21,669 nt of DNA from a virus, in IMG/VR virus record IMGVR_UViG_3300032282_000683, positions 1 through 21,669 of that record; one strand, 5' to 3'. Below the pieces are notes generated by a model. That model saw nothing but the letters and a program-made list of their open reading frames with translations, was not told where the DNA came from and did no database searches. The translations under genes and the position numbers were made by a program. Every line of letters begins with the position of its first letter. Within the stretch, counting starts at the first letter, position 1. Below, in pieces: positions 9,942 to 18,159 of this stretch.

Positions 9942-11251
9942 TGGAATTATCCATAAAACAAACCATAGCCTTAGATTTATTAGAGGATAAGACCACTAAC
10001 GAAATATTATTCGGTGGTGGTGCAGGTGGAGGAAAAACAGCATTAGGTTGTTACTGGCAATTAAAGCAAAGGTTAAAATATCCAAATACTAGAGGACTTA
10101 TTGGTCGTGCTGTGTTAAAGACACTAAAGGAAACGACATTAGTATCGTTCTTTCAGGTGGCTAAGATGCAAGGCTTAGATGCTGGTAAGCATTATAAGTA
10201 CAATGGGCAAATGAGCCAAATAGAATTTTTTAATGGTTCGGTAATTCTATTAAAGGACCTTTATTCTTATCCTTCTGACCCAAACTTTGATGAGTTGGGT
10301 TCACTAGAAATAACAGATGCATTTATTGATGAGGCTAATCAGGTAGACGATAAAGCCAGAAACATTATTAAATCAAGGATAAGATTTCAGTTAGATCAAA
10401 ACGATTTAGTGCCAAAGGTTTTATATACTTGCAACCCAGCAAAGAACTGGACCTATTCAGAGTTCTATAAGCCACAGCAAGACGGAAGCATTGGATACAA
10501 TAAAAGATTTATTAGTTCGTTAATAGATGACAACCCATTTATATCAAAGCATTACAAGGAAAACCTATTGACTTTAGATAAAGTTAGCATGGAACGTTTG
10601 TTGTATGGCAACTGGGAATACCTTGATGACCCTTCGCAATTAATCGACTATGAGAAAATACTTGATGCTTTCAGTAGCACTTTTGTACCTAGTGGTTCAC
10701 GCTACATTACTTGTGACGTTGCTAGGTTTGGCGGTGATAGTACTGTCATTGGGGTATGGGATGGTTATCGTGTTAAACTACATCAATACCATGGCAAATC
10801 GGTTGTTGAAGTGGCTGAAATAATAAAAAAGTACCAACAAGAGAACCAAGTACCAACAAGCCAGATTGTAGTCGATGAAGACGGAGTAGGTGGAGGAGTA
10901 GTTGACATCCTACGCTGTAAAGGATTTGTCAATAATAGTTCTCCATTAGAAAACCATATCACAAAGAAGAAAGAGAACTTTGATAACCTTAAATCACAGT
11001 GTTATTTTAAGTTAGCCGAGTTTATAAATGATAGCAAATTGTATATCAATGCTGACGGAAAACAGAAGCAATTAATCATTGAGGAGTTAGAACAAGTGAA
11101 GCAAAAGTCAATAGATAATGACACTAAAAAGGGAATTATACCAAAAGATAAGGTAAAGGCTTTGATTGGTAGATCACCAGATTTTAGCGATTGTTTGGCT
11201 ATGCGCATGATTTTTGAATATACTCCAAAGTTCCAAGTTAGTGTTTGGTAG
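9941..11251 (+). CDS. terL: Terminase large subunit
   Basis: A 436-aa packaging motor ATPase/nuclease. Walker A is GGGAGGGKT (25-33); Walker B is ITDAFIDEA (124-132, with Asp130 and catalytic Glu131); coupling motif LYTCNPAKNW follows (161-170). The C-terminal RNase H-like nuclease has CDVARFGGDST (Asp259), VVDEDGVGGGVVDIL (Asp312/Asp314) and SPDFSDCLAMR near the end, the usual acidic triad. It pumps DNA into the prohead and cuts it to size. Full length for the Terminase_3/6-type family, no break. Followed after 35 bases by the portal gene. Confidence 0.97.
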   Translation: MELSIKQTIALDLLEDKTTNEILFGGGAGGGKTALGCYWQLKQRLKYPNTRGLIGRAVLKTLKETTLVSFFQVAKMQGLDAGKHYKYNGQMSQIEFFNGSVILLKDLYSYPSDPNFDELGSLEITDAFIDEANQVDDKARNIIKSRIRFQLDQNDLVPKVLYTCNPAKNWTYSEFYKPQQDGSIGYNKRFISSLIDDNPFISKHYKENLLTLDKVSMERLLYGNWEYLDDPSQLIDYEKILDAFSSTFVPSGSRYITCDVARFGGDSTVIGVWDGYRVKLHQYHGKSVVEVAEIIKKYQQENQVPTSQIVVDEDGVGGGVVDILRCKGFVNNSSPLENHITKKKENFDNLKSQCYFKLAEFINDSKLYINADGKQKQLIIEELEQVKQKSIDNDTKKGIIPKDKVKALIGRSPDFSDCLAMRMIFEYTPKFQVSVW

Positions 11252-11262
11252 TATATTTTTAT

Positions 11263-11270
11263 TAACTTTG
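11263..11270 (+). promoter_or_regulatory. -7-like element TAACTTTG before portal gene
   Basis: TAACTTTG lies 16 bases before the portal ATG, in the 35-base gap after terL. TTTG at 11244-11247 precedes it by 15 bases. Candidate late promoter for head genes. Confidence 0.42.
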
Positions 11271-11286
11271 ACTAAATACTTTTAAT

Positions 11287-12681
11287 ATGGGTTTATTAGA
11301 CATCTTCTCTAAGAAGAAGCTAACTTCGGTTTTGCCTACATATCCTACTAATTCACAGATAGCAATACAGCAAGGAATAGTAACATGGCAAGGTGGTACA
11401 TCACAGGCTTATGTAAATGATGGATACCAAAAGAATGATATAGTCTTTTCAATTATAAAATTGATTACTGATAAGGCTAAACTTGCACCATTCCACGTTT
11501 ACAAGATAGTAGATGAAGTAGCGGCTAAAAGATATAAAACTTTAATGGCACAGCCTGATAAGATACAGAACTGGCATGAAGTAACTCAATTACATAAAAA
11601 GGCATTTGAATTATATACTGGCGATCAAAGATTAAATGAATTATTAAGATACCCTAACGGTGAGGATACATTCTCTGACTTGGTTGAGCAATGGTGCGGT
11701 TTTAAATTAATCACTGGAAATTCATTCATATATGCAAAACTTATTGAAGGAGGAGCAAACGAAGGGAAACCTTTTGAACTCTTTGCCTTACCAGCACAGT
11801 ACATGGCTATCATTGCCGATGTGGAAGTGTTCCCACCAACAAGAGTTGGCTATCAATTATACTACGGTAAGTTGTGGTCCTTTACAACAAAGGAAATATT
11901 ACACGACAAATACTTTAACCCAGCATGGAACGTAACTGGTAACCAATTGTATGGTCAATCACCATTGATGGCAGCAGCTAGAACTTTGACTAGATCAAAC
12001 GAAGCTAAAACAGCAGCAGTTGCATCATTCCAGAATGGAGGACCAGCAGGTGTTCTATTTATGAATGACGATAACTTTGACCCAATAAGTGGAGCACAAC
12101 AAGCACAAGCATTGAAACGTGCAATCAGTGAAAAAGGTGGAGCAGCTAACTACAATTCAATTGCAGTATCTGGATATAAGGTAGACTGGAAACAAATTGG
12201 TTTAAGCCCAGTTGAATTAAATATCATTGAATCAGAGAAATGGGACATGAAAGCACTTTGTAATATTTACGGTGTTCCTAGCCAATTGTTAAACGATTCA
12301 GATAATAAAACATACAATAACCAACAAGAGGGAGAAAAGGCATTGACTTTACGTTGTGCTATTCCTTTATTGGATTCATTGAGAGATAACCTTAACAGAA
12401 AGTTACATACTGACTGGGGTTATAGAGGAACAAACATTTATGTAGAATATGACATCAAAGTATTCCAGGAGTTAGAAGCTAATAAGGCTGAACAAACTAC
12501 TTGGTTAAATAATGCTTGGTGGATTGCTCCAGCACAGAAAATGGAAATTATGGGACTTAAAACTCCTGACTATATTCCAGCAGAAGAAATGGAGAAACTA
12601 TATATCCCTACTGGTTTACAACCAACAGATCAATTTCAACCTTTGGATATTCCAATGGACGTAACACCTAAAAAACCATAA
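11287..12681 (+). CDS. Portal protein (HK97-like)
   Basis: A 464-aa protein starting MGLLDIFSKKK. The order of segments fits HK97-type portals: an N-terminal NDIVFSIIKLITDKAKLAPF helix, LVEQWCGFKLITGNSFIYAK, LPAQYMAII, the stem region TKEILHDKYFNP...LYGQSPLMAAARTL, then FQNGGPAGVLFMND, LNIIESEKWDMKALCNIYGVP and a C-terminal crown. Portals form dodecameric rings at one capsid vertex, are the docking site for terminase and later for the connector. It lies between terL and the head morphogenesis genes, as expected. No break or unusual feature. Confidence 0.93.
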   Translation: MGLLDIFSKKKLTSVLPTYPTNSQIAIQQGIVTWQGGTSQAYVNDGYQKNDIVFSIIKLITDKAKLAPFHVYKIVDEVAAKRYKTLMAQPDKIQNWHEVTQLHKKAFELYTGDQRLNELLRYPNGEDTFSDLVEQWCGFKLITGNSFIYAKLIEGGANEGKPFELFALPAQYMAIIADVEVFPPTRVGYQLYYGKLWSFTTKEILHDKYFNPAWNVTGNQLYGQSPLMAAARTLTRSNEAKTAAVASFQNGGPAGVLFMNDDNFDPISGAQQAQALKRAISEKGGAANYNSIAVSGYKVDWKQIGLSPVELNIIESEKWDMKALCNIYGVPSQLLNDSDNKTYNNQQEGEKALTLRCAIPLLDSLRDNLNRKLHTDWGYRGTNIYVEYDIKVFQELEANKAEQTTWLNNAWWIAPAQKMEIMGLKTPDYIPAEEMEKLYIPTGLQPTDQFQPLDIPMDVTPKKP

Positions 12682-12682
12682 C

Positions 12683-13048
12683 ATGGCAACTTTCGTAGAA
12701 TTTCTTAGTACGTTATTAGATAGCAAAGAGCAATCAATTGTTTGGCATAATCAGACAATGTCTTATGCTGAACATAAAGCATTAGACTTCTTTCAGGATG
12801 AAATAGCAGATAAGTATGACGACTTAGTTGAAAGCGTATCTGGTATTTATGGTAGACCAAAAGGATATTCAGTTGGTACATTGCAGAACTATACAAATAG
12901 CAATCAGCTTATTGGTTACTACAAAGCATTGTATGAATATATCCAGACTGAACGCAAAACAATATATCAAGATACTTGGATACAAAACCAAGTAGATGAG
13001 ATTGCACAACTAATCGGGAAAATGCTTTACTTATTAAGCCTTAAATAA
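12683..13048 (+). CDS. Ferritin/Dps-like small protein in the head operon (121 aa)
   Basis: Residues 21-57 read WHNQTMSYAEHKALDFFQDE and on to DDLVESVSGIYG. His31, Asp35, Asp46 and Glu50 have exactly the H-x3-D-x10-D-x3-E spacing of the Dps ferroxidase site; His22 would match the first Dps histidine, though nine rather than twelve residues before the second. The rest is helical. Related small proteins (DUF5856-like, from memory) occur in Bacteroidetes phages. It sits between portal and MuF genes, one base after the portal stop and with a TAATG overlap to the next gene. Iron binding or DNA protection is possible; a purely structural head role is the alternative. Confidence 0.68.
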   Translation: MATFVEFLSTLLDSKEQSIVWHNQTMSYAEHKALDFFQDEIADKYDDLVESVSGIYGRPKGYSVGTLQNYTNSNQLIGYYKALYEYIQTERKTIYQDTWIQNQVDEIAQLIGKMLYLLSLK

Positions 13049-13926
13049 TGATTTGGCAAGATTATCGCAAACTATACCAAAACGCACTAACTACTTATTC
13101 GCCTAAATTCAAAAAGGAATTACAGAAGCAAGTAGATACATATTGTCGTACTCAAAACATGGATGCTATTAGCGATAGGGGGCTTAAACAGACCATTAAG
13201 AAGCTTCATGTGGCTTTGGGTACTAAAATGGCATTGGCGGCAGAAAAGGACGTTAAAAAGCTATCTAAAGGGCATTTTGGTCCATTTGAGGGTAAGTCCG
13301 CCAAAACTGATTTATTTTCTTATGCTATACTTCAATACTTAGAAACTAAGGGACTTAGTGAATTAGCAGGAGATATTACAAATACAACCAAAGAGCAAAT
13401 CAGACGTTTCCTAGTTCAAGCCAATGAACAAGGATTGACTAATCAAGAAACAATTGCATTACTTAAAACAAGTGGCATAACTGATTATCGTGCTGAACTT
13501 ATATCTAGAACAGAAACATCAAGGGCTGCAAATGTAGGATCAATGGTTGGTGCAATGTCAACTGGGTTGGTTACTATGAAACAATGGATTTCATCACAAG
13601 ACAACAGAACTAGAAGGATGCCAAGAGATTCTGCTGATCATTTGCACATGGACGGTGTTCAAGTAGCAATGGATGCAAAGTTTCAAGTAGATGGTAAAGG
13701 ATTTATAGACTATATGTTGCATCCTGGCGATTCAACTGCTCATGCTGCTAATGTTTGTAATTGTCGTTGCACATTGGGATATGAAGCAGTAAGAGGAAGT
13801 GATGGCAAACTTAAAACACTACAAAACAATCCACCACATGGTGACGCTGGGTTGATTTGGGCTTTACTTGGTGATTTAGTTGGAATGGAAATTGGAAATT
13901 TGATAGCAGAAGCATTAGCAGATTAA
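13048..13926 (+). CDS. MuF-like head morphogenesis protein (SPP1 gp7 family)
   Basis: A 292-aa protein. The N-terminal half is helical and basic. The C-terminal MuF domain (~155-255) shows ELISRTETSRAANVGSM, KQWISSQDNRTR, a histidine-containing HLHMDGVQV, FQVDGKGFIDYMLHPGD and VCNCRCTLGYEA, the cysteine-containing NxRC ending typical of the family. These minor head proteins associate with the portal and are packaged inside the prohead, possibly helping DNA exit. TAATG overlap with the upstream gene. No extra toxin domain is fused at the C-terminus. Confidence 0.88.
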   Translation: MIWQDYRKLYQNALTTYSPKFKKELQKQVDTYCRTQNMDAISDRGLKQTIKKLHVALGTKMALAAEKDVKKLSKGHFGPFEGKSAKTDLFSYAILQYLETKGLSELAGDITNTTKEQIRRFLVQANEQGLTNQETIALLKTSGITDYRAELISRTETSRAANVGSMVGAMSTGLVTMKQWISSQDNRTRRMPRDSADHLHMDGVQVAMDAKFQVDGKGFIDYMLHPGDSTAHAANVCNCRCTLGYEAVRGSDGKLKTLQNNPPHGDAGLIWALLGDLVGMEIGNLIAEALAD

Positions 13927-13935
13927 AAAATATAT

Positions 13936-13943
13936 TAACTTTG
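13936..13943 (+). promoter_or_regulatory. -7-like element TAACTTTG before prohead protease gene
   Basis: TAACTTTG, identical to the element before the portal gene, ends 4 bases before ATG 13948, so the RNA would be leaderless or nearly so. No TTG at 17-23 bases upstream. Confidence 0.38.
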
Positions 13944-13947
13944 TTTT

Positions 13948-14706
13948 ATGAGTAAATATCAATTAAAAGATAGCATCGTTGAAAAGCAAGACATATCATA
14001 TTCAATTATGGATGTTGACTGTGAGCAACGCAGAGTAAAAGCAGTTTGGGCAAGATGTGGAAATGTCGATTTAGACAATGACATAATCGTTCCAGAAGCA
14101 TTTACTAAAACAATAGCAGAACGTGGACCAAAGGGTAAGAACTTGATTTGGTCATTAGTAGATCATGAAGCTGAAATGGACCATGTAATTGGTAAACCAG
14201 CAGAACTATACCTTGAAGGTGATATGTTGGTAGCAATCACTCCAATTGTGGAAACTGAAGCTGGTGAAGATATTATCAAATTATATGATGCAGGTTTAAT
14301 AAACCAGCATTCAATTGGATTTAGCACTATCAAATCAAACGTTGATAAAGAAGGTGTAAGAACAATCACAGAATTGAAGTTATATGAAGGTAGTGCGGTA
14401 TTATGGGGTGCTAACCCAGAAACTCCAACTTTGGCTGTTAAAAGCGAAAGCAATAAAGTACAATTAAGCGATAGGCTAGAGAAACTTCTTAAGGCATTAA
14501 AGAATGGTCGTTTCACAGACGAAACATTTAGCCTTATGGAGATTGAAATAAAGAAGATTCAATCAGAGTTATTGGAAATCGAAATCGTTAAAGAAATCAC
14601 TCAACCCGAGCAATCAGTTGAGCCGATAGTCGAAGTAGAAGCACCAAAGACAAATGAGGAGGTCTTAAAAGCAATTAAACAATTTAACAATCTATTTAAA
14701 AAGTAA
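13948..14706 (+). CDS. Prohead serine protease (Peptidase S78/HK97 gp4-like) with scaffold-like tail
   Basis: A 252-aa protein. SLVDHE supplies the catalytic His73, and INQHSIGFS the catalytic Ser122; Glu147 in YEGSAVLWGANPET is a candidate third residue. The protease domain spans about residues 15-165. The remaining ~85 residues (from LSDRLEKLLKALKN on) are charged, helical and Glu/Lys-rich, which could act as scaffold or targeting tail. The enzyme cuts the delta region of the capsid protein and itself during prohead maturation. It is placed directly before the capsid gene, with 2 bases between. Confidence 0.92.
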   Translation: MSKYQLKDSIVEKQDISYSIMDVDCEQRRVKAVWARCGNVDLDNDIIVPEAFTKTIAERGPKGKNLIWSLVDHEAEMDHVIGKPAELYLEGDMLVAITPIVETEAGEDIIKLYDAGLINQHSIGFSTIKSNVDKEGVRTITELKLYEGSAVLWGANPETPTLAVKSESNKVQLSDRLEKLLKALKNGRFTDETFSLMEIEIKKIQSELLEIEIVKEITQPEQSVEPIVEVEAPKTNEEVLKAIKQFNNLFKK

Positions 14707-14708
14707 AA

Positions 14709-15806
14709 ATGGAAAATTTAGAATTAATCAATGAAATGGCTGAAAACGTAAAAGGACTTAAGTCTGACGTTTCTGCTCAAATCGATTCAGTAAAAGCTGA
14801 AATCAATGTAGTAAAAGACGAAATGCAAAAGCAAATCGATGCTGCAAGTGTTGCACAAAAGAAAGCTGCAACTAAAGAAGTTAAATTCATGGACGAAGCT
14901 ATCTTAGAGAAATTAGATGGTCAAATGAGTGAATTTGAAAGTCAAATGCAAAAGCATGGTAAATTCCGTTTGGATTTATCTGATGTTAAGACTATGACTT
15001 TAAGTGGTAACTTAACTGGTGATCCTATCGCAACTTATGCTGTAAATCAAGCAATCTACCCTTCTCAAAAGCTTAACTTTAGAGATTTAGTTCCAACTGT
15101 AAGAAGTGCAACTGGTCTTTATGTTTTCTATAAGGAAGATGCTGGTGAAACAAACAATATCGCTTTCCAAACAGAAGGAGATGACAAAGGACAAAACAAT
15201 TACTCTTTAACTGAAACTAAAGTAGTAAACGAGTACATCGCTGGTTTCTCTACTTTCTCTAAGCAAATGTTGAAGTCATTACCTTTCATGACTCAAACTT
15301 TACCTAGAATGTTACAAAGAGATTTCTTTAAGGCAGAGAACGCTAGTTTCTTCGGTACTATTTCTGGTGCTGCAACTGGTGTTACAACTGTAACTGGTAC
15401 AGATTATTTAGGTCAATTAGTTGACTTAATCGCTAACCAAAAGACTGCTAACTTCAACGCATCTTACATTTTAGTAAGTGAGAAGAACATGGCTAACATC
15501 TTGAAGAACACTATTTCTGCTGGTTACTATGCTGGTTCTGGTTCAGTAACTGTAGGTGTAAATGGTGGTATCACTATCTGGGGTGTTCCAGTTATTTCTG
15601 CATCTTGGGTTGCTAATGATAAAGCATTAGTTATCGATCGTGACTATATCGAGAGAGTAGAAGTTGAATCTTTAGCTATTGAGTTCTCTTATGAGAATGG
15701 TACTAACTTCCAAAAGAACTTAGTTACTGCTCGTATTGAGTGTATGGAAGAAGTAAACTTGATGTTATCAAGTTCTGCTATCTATGCAAATCTTTTGAAC
15801 GATTAA
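14709..15806 (+). CDS. Major capsid protein (HK97 fold)
   Basis: A 365-aa protein. The first ~60 residues are a heptad-rich coiled coil (LINEMAENVKGLKSDVSAQI...), the delta/scaffold part expected to be removed by the protease next door. The body from about residue 95 has the HK97 pattern: ATYAVNQAIYPSQKLNFRDL, an E-loop around YVFYKEDAGETNN, AGFSTFSKQMLKSLPF, then the P domain and the A domain with GGITIWGVPVISASW. Codons are visibly richer in AAC, ATC, TTC and GGT than in flanking genes, as for a highly expressed gene. It is followed by a terminator at 15832. Confidence 0.95.
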   Translation: MENLELINEMAENVKGLKSDVSAQIDSVKAEINVVKDEMQKQIDAASVAQKKAATKEVKFMDEAILEKLDGQMSEFESQMQKHGKFRLDLSDVKTMTLSGNLTGDPIATYAVNQAIYPSQKLNFRDLVPTVRSATGLYVFYKEDAGETNNIAFQTEGDDKGQNNYSLTETKVVNEYIAGFSTFSKQMLKSLPFMTQTLPRMLQRDFFKAENASFFGTISGAATGVTTVTGTDYLGQLVDLIANQKTANFNASYILVSEKNMANILKNTISAGYYAGSGSVTVGVNGGITIWGVPVISASWVANDKALVIDRDYIERVEVESLAIEFSYENGTNFQKNLVTARIECMEEVNLMLSSSAIYANLLND

Positions 15807-15831
15807 TAGTATAAAACTATAAAAATAAGAA

Positions 15832-15857
15832 CCCTCACAATTTTGTGGGGGTTTTTT
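15832..15857 (+). terminator. Intrinsic terminator after the major capsid gene
   Basis: CCCTCAC (15832-15838) pairs with GTGGGGG (15845-15851) with one T-G pair, loop AATTTT, then six T's (15852-15857). It should limit read-through into tail genes and raise capsid mRNA relative to them. Confidence 0.85.
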
Positions 15858-15859
15858 AT

Positions 15860-15867
15860 TAAATTTG
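15860..15867 (+). promoter_or_regulatory. -7-like element TAAATTTG behind capsid terminator
   Basis: TAAATTTG begins three bases after the terminator T tract and lies 14 bases before the connector ATG at 15882. TTTG (15842-15845) in the terminator loop is 14 bases upstream. It could restart transcription for the tail operon. Confidence 0.42.
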
Positions 15868-15881
15868 TAAAAAGACATATT

Positions 15882-16412
15882 ATGTATAGTTTCCAAAATG
15901 ACTATCAATTTATTAACAATACTCCAATTGTTGAACCAGTTACTGTTGCAGAAGCAAAGCAGTACTGTCGTGTAAATAATGACGTTGAAGATGATTTGTT
16001 TGCTGAATTGATTACACAATCAAGAGAAGCAATAGAAATGGCTACTAATTTGAGTTTGATTCCTCGTCAAGTTGACGTTTGGTTTAATAATGAGGCTGGA
16101 AACTTTCCTTTACCATTTGGACCAATATCTTATTTTATGGCTTTATATAACCCACAAGGCAATCAAATACCACAAAGTCAATATATGGTTATTGGAGGTC
16201 CTTATCCTAAAGTAGCTAGTCCAATGTGGGCAAATCTTAAGGCTTCTTATATGGCTGGGTTTGGTTGTTTACCAAAGGAACTTAAAATAGCCATGTTAGA
16301 CCAAATTAACTATGGCTATGAAAATAGAGGTATGGATGTAGACGATCAGGGAATTTGTGAGAAGACATGGAGAGTTTGTCAAAGATGGACTAAAACAAGC
16401 CCAATATTATAA
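15882..16412 (+). CDS. Head-tail connector / adaptor protein (gp6-like)
   Basis: The first real start is ATG 15882; the open frame upstream runs through the terminator. The 176-aa product has PVTVAEAKQYCRVNNDVEDDLFAELITQSREAIEMATN, the helical signature of HK97 gp6/phiE125 gp8-type connectors, then beta-rich WFNNEAGNFPLPFGP and a C-terminal helix LKIAMLDQINYGYENRG. It forms the ring below the portal that prepares for tail attachment. First gene of the connector/tail unit, followed immediately by the head-closure gene. Confidence 0.85.
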   Translation: MYSFQNDYQFINNTPIVEPVTVAEAKQYCRVNNDVEDDLFAELITQSREAIEMATNLSLIPRQVDVWFNNEAGNFPLPFGPISYFMALYNPQGNQIPQSQYMVIGGPYPKVASPMWANLKASYMAGFGCLPKELKIAMLDQINYGYENRGMDVDDQGICEKTWRVCQRWTKTSPIL

Positions 16413-16413
16413 A

Positions 16414-16755
16414 ATGAGAATAGGACTGCACAAAGACAATTACGTTGATGCAAATTCAATGACCCGTTTAGTGGACGTTTACGCCCCAACAAGGACATCT
16501 GATGGCGAAGGGGGATATACTACCACTTTTACTAAAACAGCGACTGTATGGGGAGATTATCGCCCACAGGAGCAAAATAGAGCATTGTTAGAGGCAGAAC
16601 TTAGTTTTACTAGAATGGCAAAGCTATTTATCCGTTGGGACTTAAATATAACAGACAATTACCAATTAGAGGTTGAAGGACAGAGATATACAATTCATTC
16701 TATTAAGGATGTGGATAATGCTCATAGATTCTGGGAAATATTAATGTATGCATAA
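16414..16755 (+). CDS. Head closure / head-tail joining protein (113 aa)
   Basis: Start chosen at ATG 16414, one base after the connector stop; the longer GTG start at 16357 would overlap the connector gene by 56 bases and has no family support. The product is a small beta-barrel-like protein: RLVDVYAPTRTSDGEGGYTTT, VWGDYRPQEQNR, YQLEVEGQRYTIHSIKDVDN, RFWEILMYA, the pattern of phage_H_T_join/SPP1 gp16-type head-closure proteins, which plug the connector and hold packaged DNA. TAATG overlap with the next gene. Confidence 0.84.
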   Translation: MRIGLHKDNYVDANSMTRLVDVYAPTRTSDGEGGYTTTFTKTATVWGDYRPQEQNRALLEAELSFTRMAKLFIRWDLNITDNYQLEVEGQRYTIHSIKDVDNAHRFWEILMYA

Positions 16756-17300
16756 TGAAAGGCATAAGCTTTAATATTATTAATATGGAGGAGGTGATGA
16801 AAAGGATAAATACCTTTTCTAGTAATACCAAACTTGAACTAAAAAAAGAATTAGCGGCAAGTGCATTAAAGATACAATCAGAAGCTAAAAAGAATGCTCC
16901 AGTAAATTTTGGTACATTAAGGCAATCAATATACATGATTGACATATCAAACGGTGATAAATTCGGATACAAGGTAGGAACAAAGGCAAGTTATGCCCCT
17001 TATGTAGAATTTGGCACTGGTGGCAAGGTAAATATCCCTAGCAAATATTCTAGTTATGCTTCAATGTTCAAAGGGAAGAAAGGTGGTAAATTTGCTGATA
17101 TGGTTAAAGCCCTAATGAAATGGGTACAGAAAAAAGGATTGGCTAGTGGTAAAAATGCTAAATCTGTGGCTTATGCAATAGCAATAAGTATATTGAGAAA
17201 AGGCATGAGAGCACAGCCTTTCTTATTACCAGCATTTGAATCAGAGAAGTCCAAATTAAAAGGTAGAATTAAAAATATATTAAGCAATGTTAAATCCTAA
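16755..17300 (+). CDS. HK97 gp10-like tail/connector component
   Basis: A 181-aa protein with the HK97-gp10 pattern: ASALKIQSEAKKNAPVNFGTLRQSI (about 35-59), YKVGTKASYAPYVEFGTGGK and RAQPFLLPAFES (about 155-166). These minor tail components sit at the head-tail interface or end of the tail tube. A Lys/Gly-rich middle insert (FKGKKGGKFADM) is longer than in the smallest homologues. TAATG overlap with the preceding gene and 14-base overlap with the next. Confidence 0.87.
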   Translation: MKGISFNIINMEEVMKRINTFSSNTKLELKKELAASALKIQSEAKKNAPVNFGTLRQSIYMIDISNGDKFGYKVGTKASYAPYVEFGTGGKVNIPSKYSSYASMFKGKKGGKFADMVKALMKWVQKKGLASGKNAKSVAYAIAISILRKGMRAQPFLLPAFESEKSKLKGRIKNILSNVKS

Positions 17301-17694
17301 CGTAGATATAAAAAAGTGGTTTGTTACCAATATAACCAATGCAACAGATTTGGTTGTTTATGATGGTTTTGCCCCAGACAATGCTGGTAATGAATATATC
17401 ATTTTAGATGGCAGATCTTCTAGCCAGGAACAAGGCAAAAGTGGATATACAAATTCAAATACTATAACTGTTGACATTGTTACAAAAAATGCTAACTTTG
17501 GCTATAAACGTTCTGAAGAAATAAGCAATCTTATATTGACTGCAATAAATTCAGATACTACAATAACATTACCAAGTGGATGGCATTCATCTAGTTTATA
17601 TGTTGATAGTATAAGAAATTTAGATGGGTTGAATCCGATTGACAATGTATTTAGAACGATAATAACATATAATTTAACAATAACTCAAAATTAA
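17287..17694 (+). CDS. Tail completion/terminator protein (135 aa)
   Basis: Beta-rich protein beginning MLNPNVDIKKWFVTNITNAT with YIILDGRSSSQEQGKSG, TVDIVTKNANFGYKRSEEIS and FRTIITYNLTITQN. Size, order between the gp10-like gene and major tail protein, and the alpha/beta layout fit tail terminator or completion proteins (DUF3168/gpU-like) that cap the tail tube where it joins the head. Sequence similarity is not obvious by eye, so the call is mostly by gene order. Confidence 0.7.
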   Translation: MLNPNVDIKKWFVTNITNATDLVVYDGFAPDNAGNEYIILDGRSSSQEQGKSGYTNSNTITVDIVTKNANFGYKRSEEISNLILTAINSDTTITLPSGWHSSSLYVDSIRNLDGLNPIDNVFRTIITYNLTITQN

Positions 17695-17700
17695 AATAAA

Positions 17701-18141
17701 ATGGCAGAAACTAAAGTATCAGCTAGGGACTATATCCTTTTAGCAGACATTGATGACAGTGGAACATTTAAACCTGTTGCTTGTCTTACAACTAACTCTT
17801 TAACATCAACTGTAAACACAATTGATGCAACTTCAAAATGTGGTGATCAATTCCAACCTGGTCCTTCATTTACTCAATCTTTTAAGGCTGATGGATTCGC
17901 AATTGACGAAACTGGAACACCTGCTAAAGATTCTTACCAACAATTATACGCTGCTCATGCTGCTAGAACAGTATTTGCAATGAAGATGGGTAAGGCTACT
18001 CCAACTGCTGGTGATATTACTTATAGCGGTGATGTTTGGATTTCTAACTTTGATGTAAACTCTGCGGATAAAGATGATGTTAAATTCACTGCAACATTCG
18101 TAGTTTATGCACCACCAGTAGTACAAACAGAAACAGTATAA
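17701..18141 (+). CDS. Major tail (tube) protein
   Basis: A 146-aa beta-sandwich-like protein: ARDYILLADIDDSGTFKPVACLTTNSLTST...DATSKCGDQFQPGPSFTQSF and later DITYSGDVWISNFDVNSADKDDVKFTATFVV. The 'VACLTTNSL...DATSKCGD' beginning and GxVxISxxDxxxxxDDxxxFTATF end are typical of TP901-1-like major tail proteins. It polymerises as hexamer rings around the tape measure. It is directly followed by the tail-assembly chaperones, the usual siphovirus order. Confidence 0.88.
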   Translation: MAETKVSARDYILLADIDDSGTFKPVACLTTNSLTSTVNTIDATSKCGDQFQPGPSFTQSFKADGFAIDETGTPAKDSYQQLYAAHAARTVFAMKMGKATPTAGDITYSGDVWISNFDVNSADKDDVKFTATFVVYAPPVVQTETV

Positions 18142-18159
18142 TAAAACAACAACAACACT

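Noticed and set aside
15843-15881. Upstream extension of the connector gene from TTG 15843
   Set aside because: It would translate the terminator hairpin and T tract; ATG 15882 gives the expected connector start.
16710-16718. Perfect DnaA box TGTGGATAA (reverse of TTATCCACA)
   Set aside because: It is isolated inside the head-closure gene, where the codons encode Val-Asp-Asn within a normal protein, so chance is likely.
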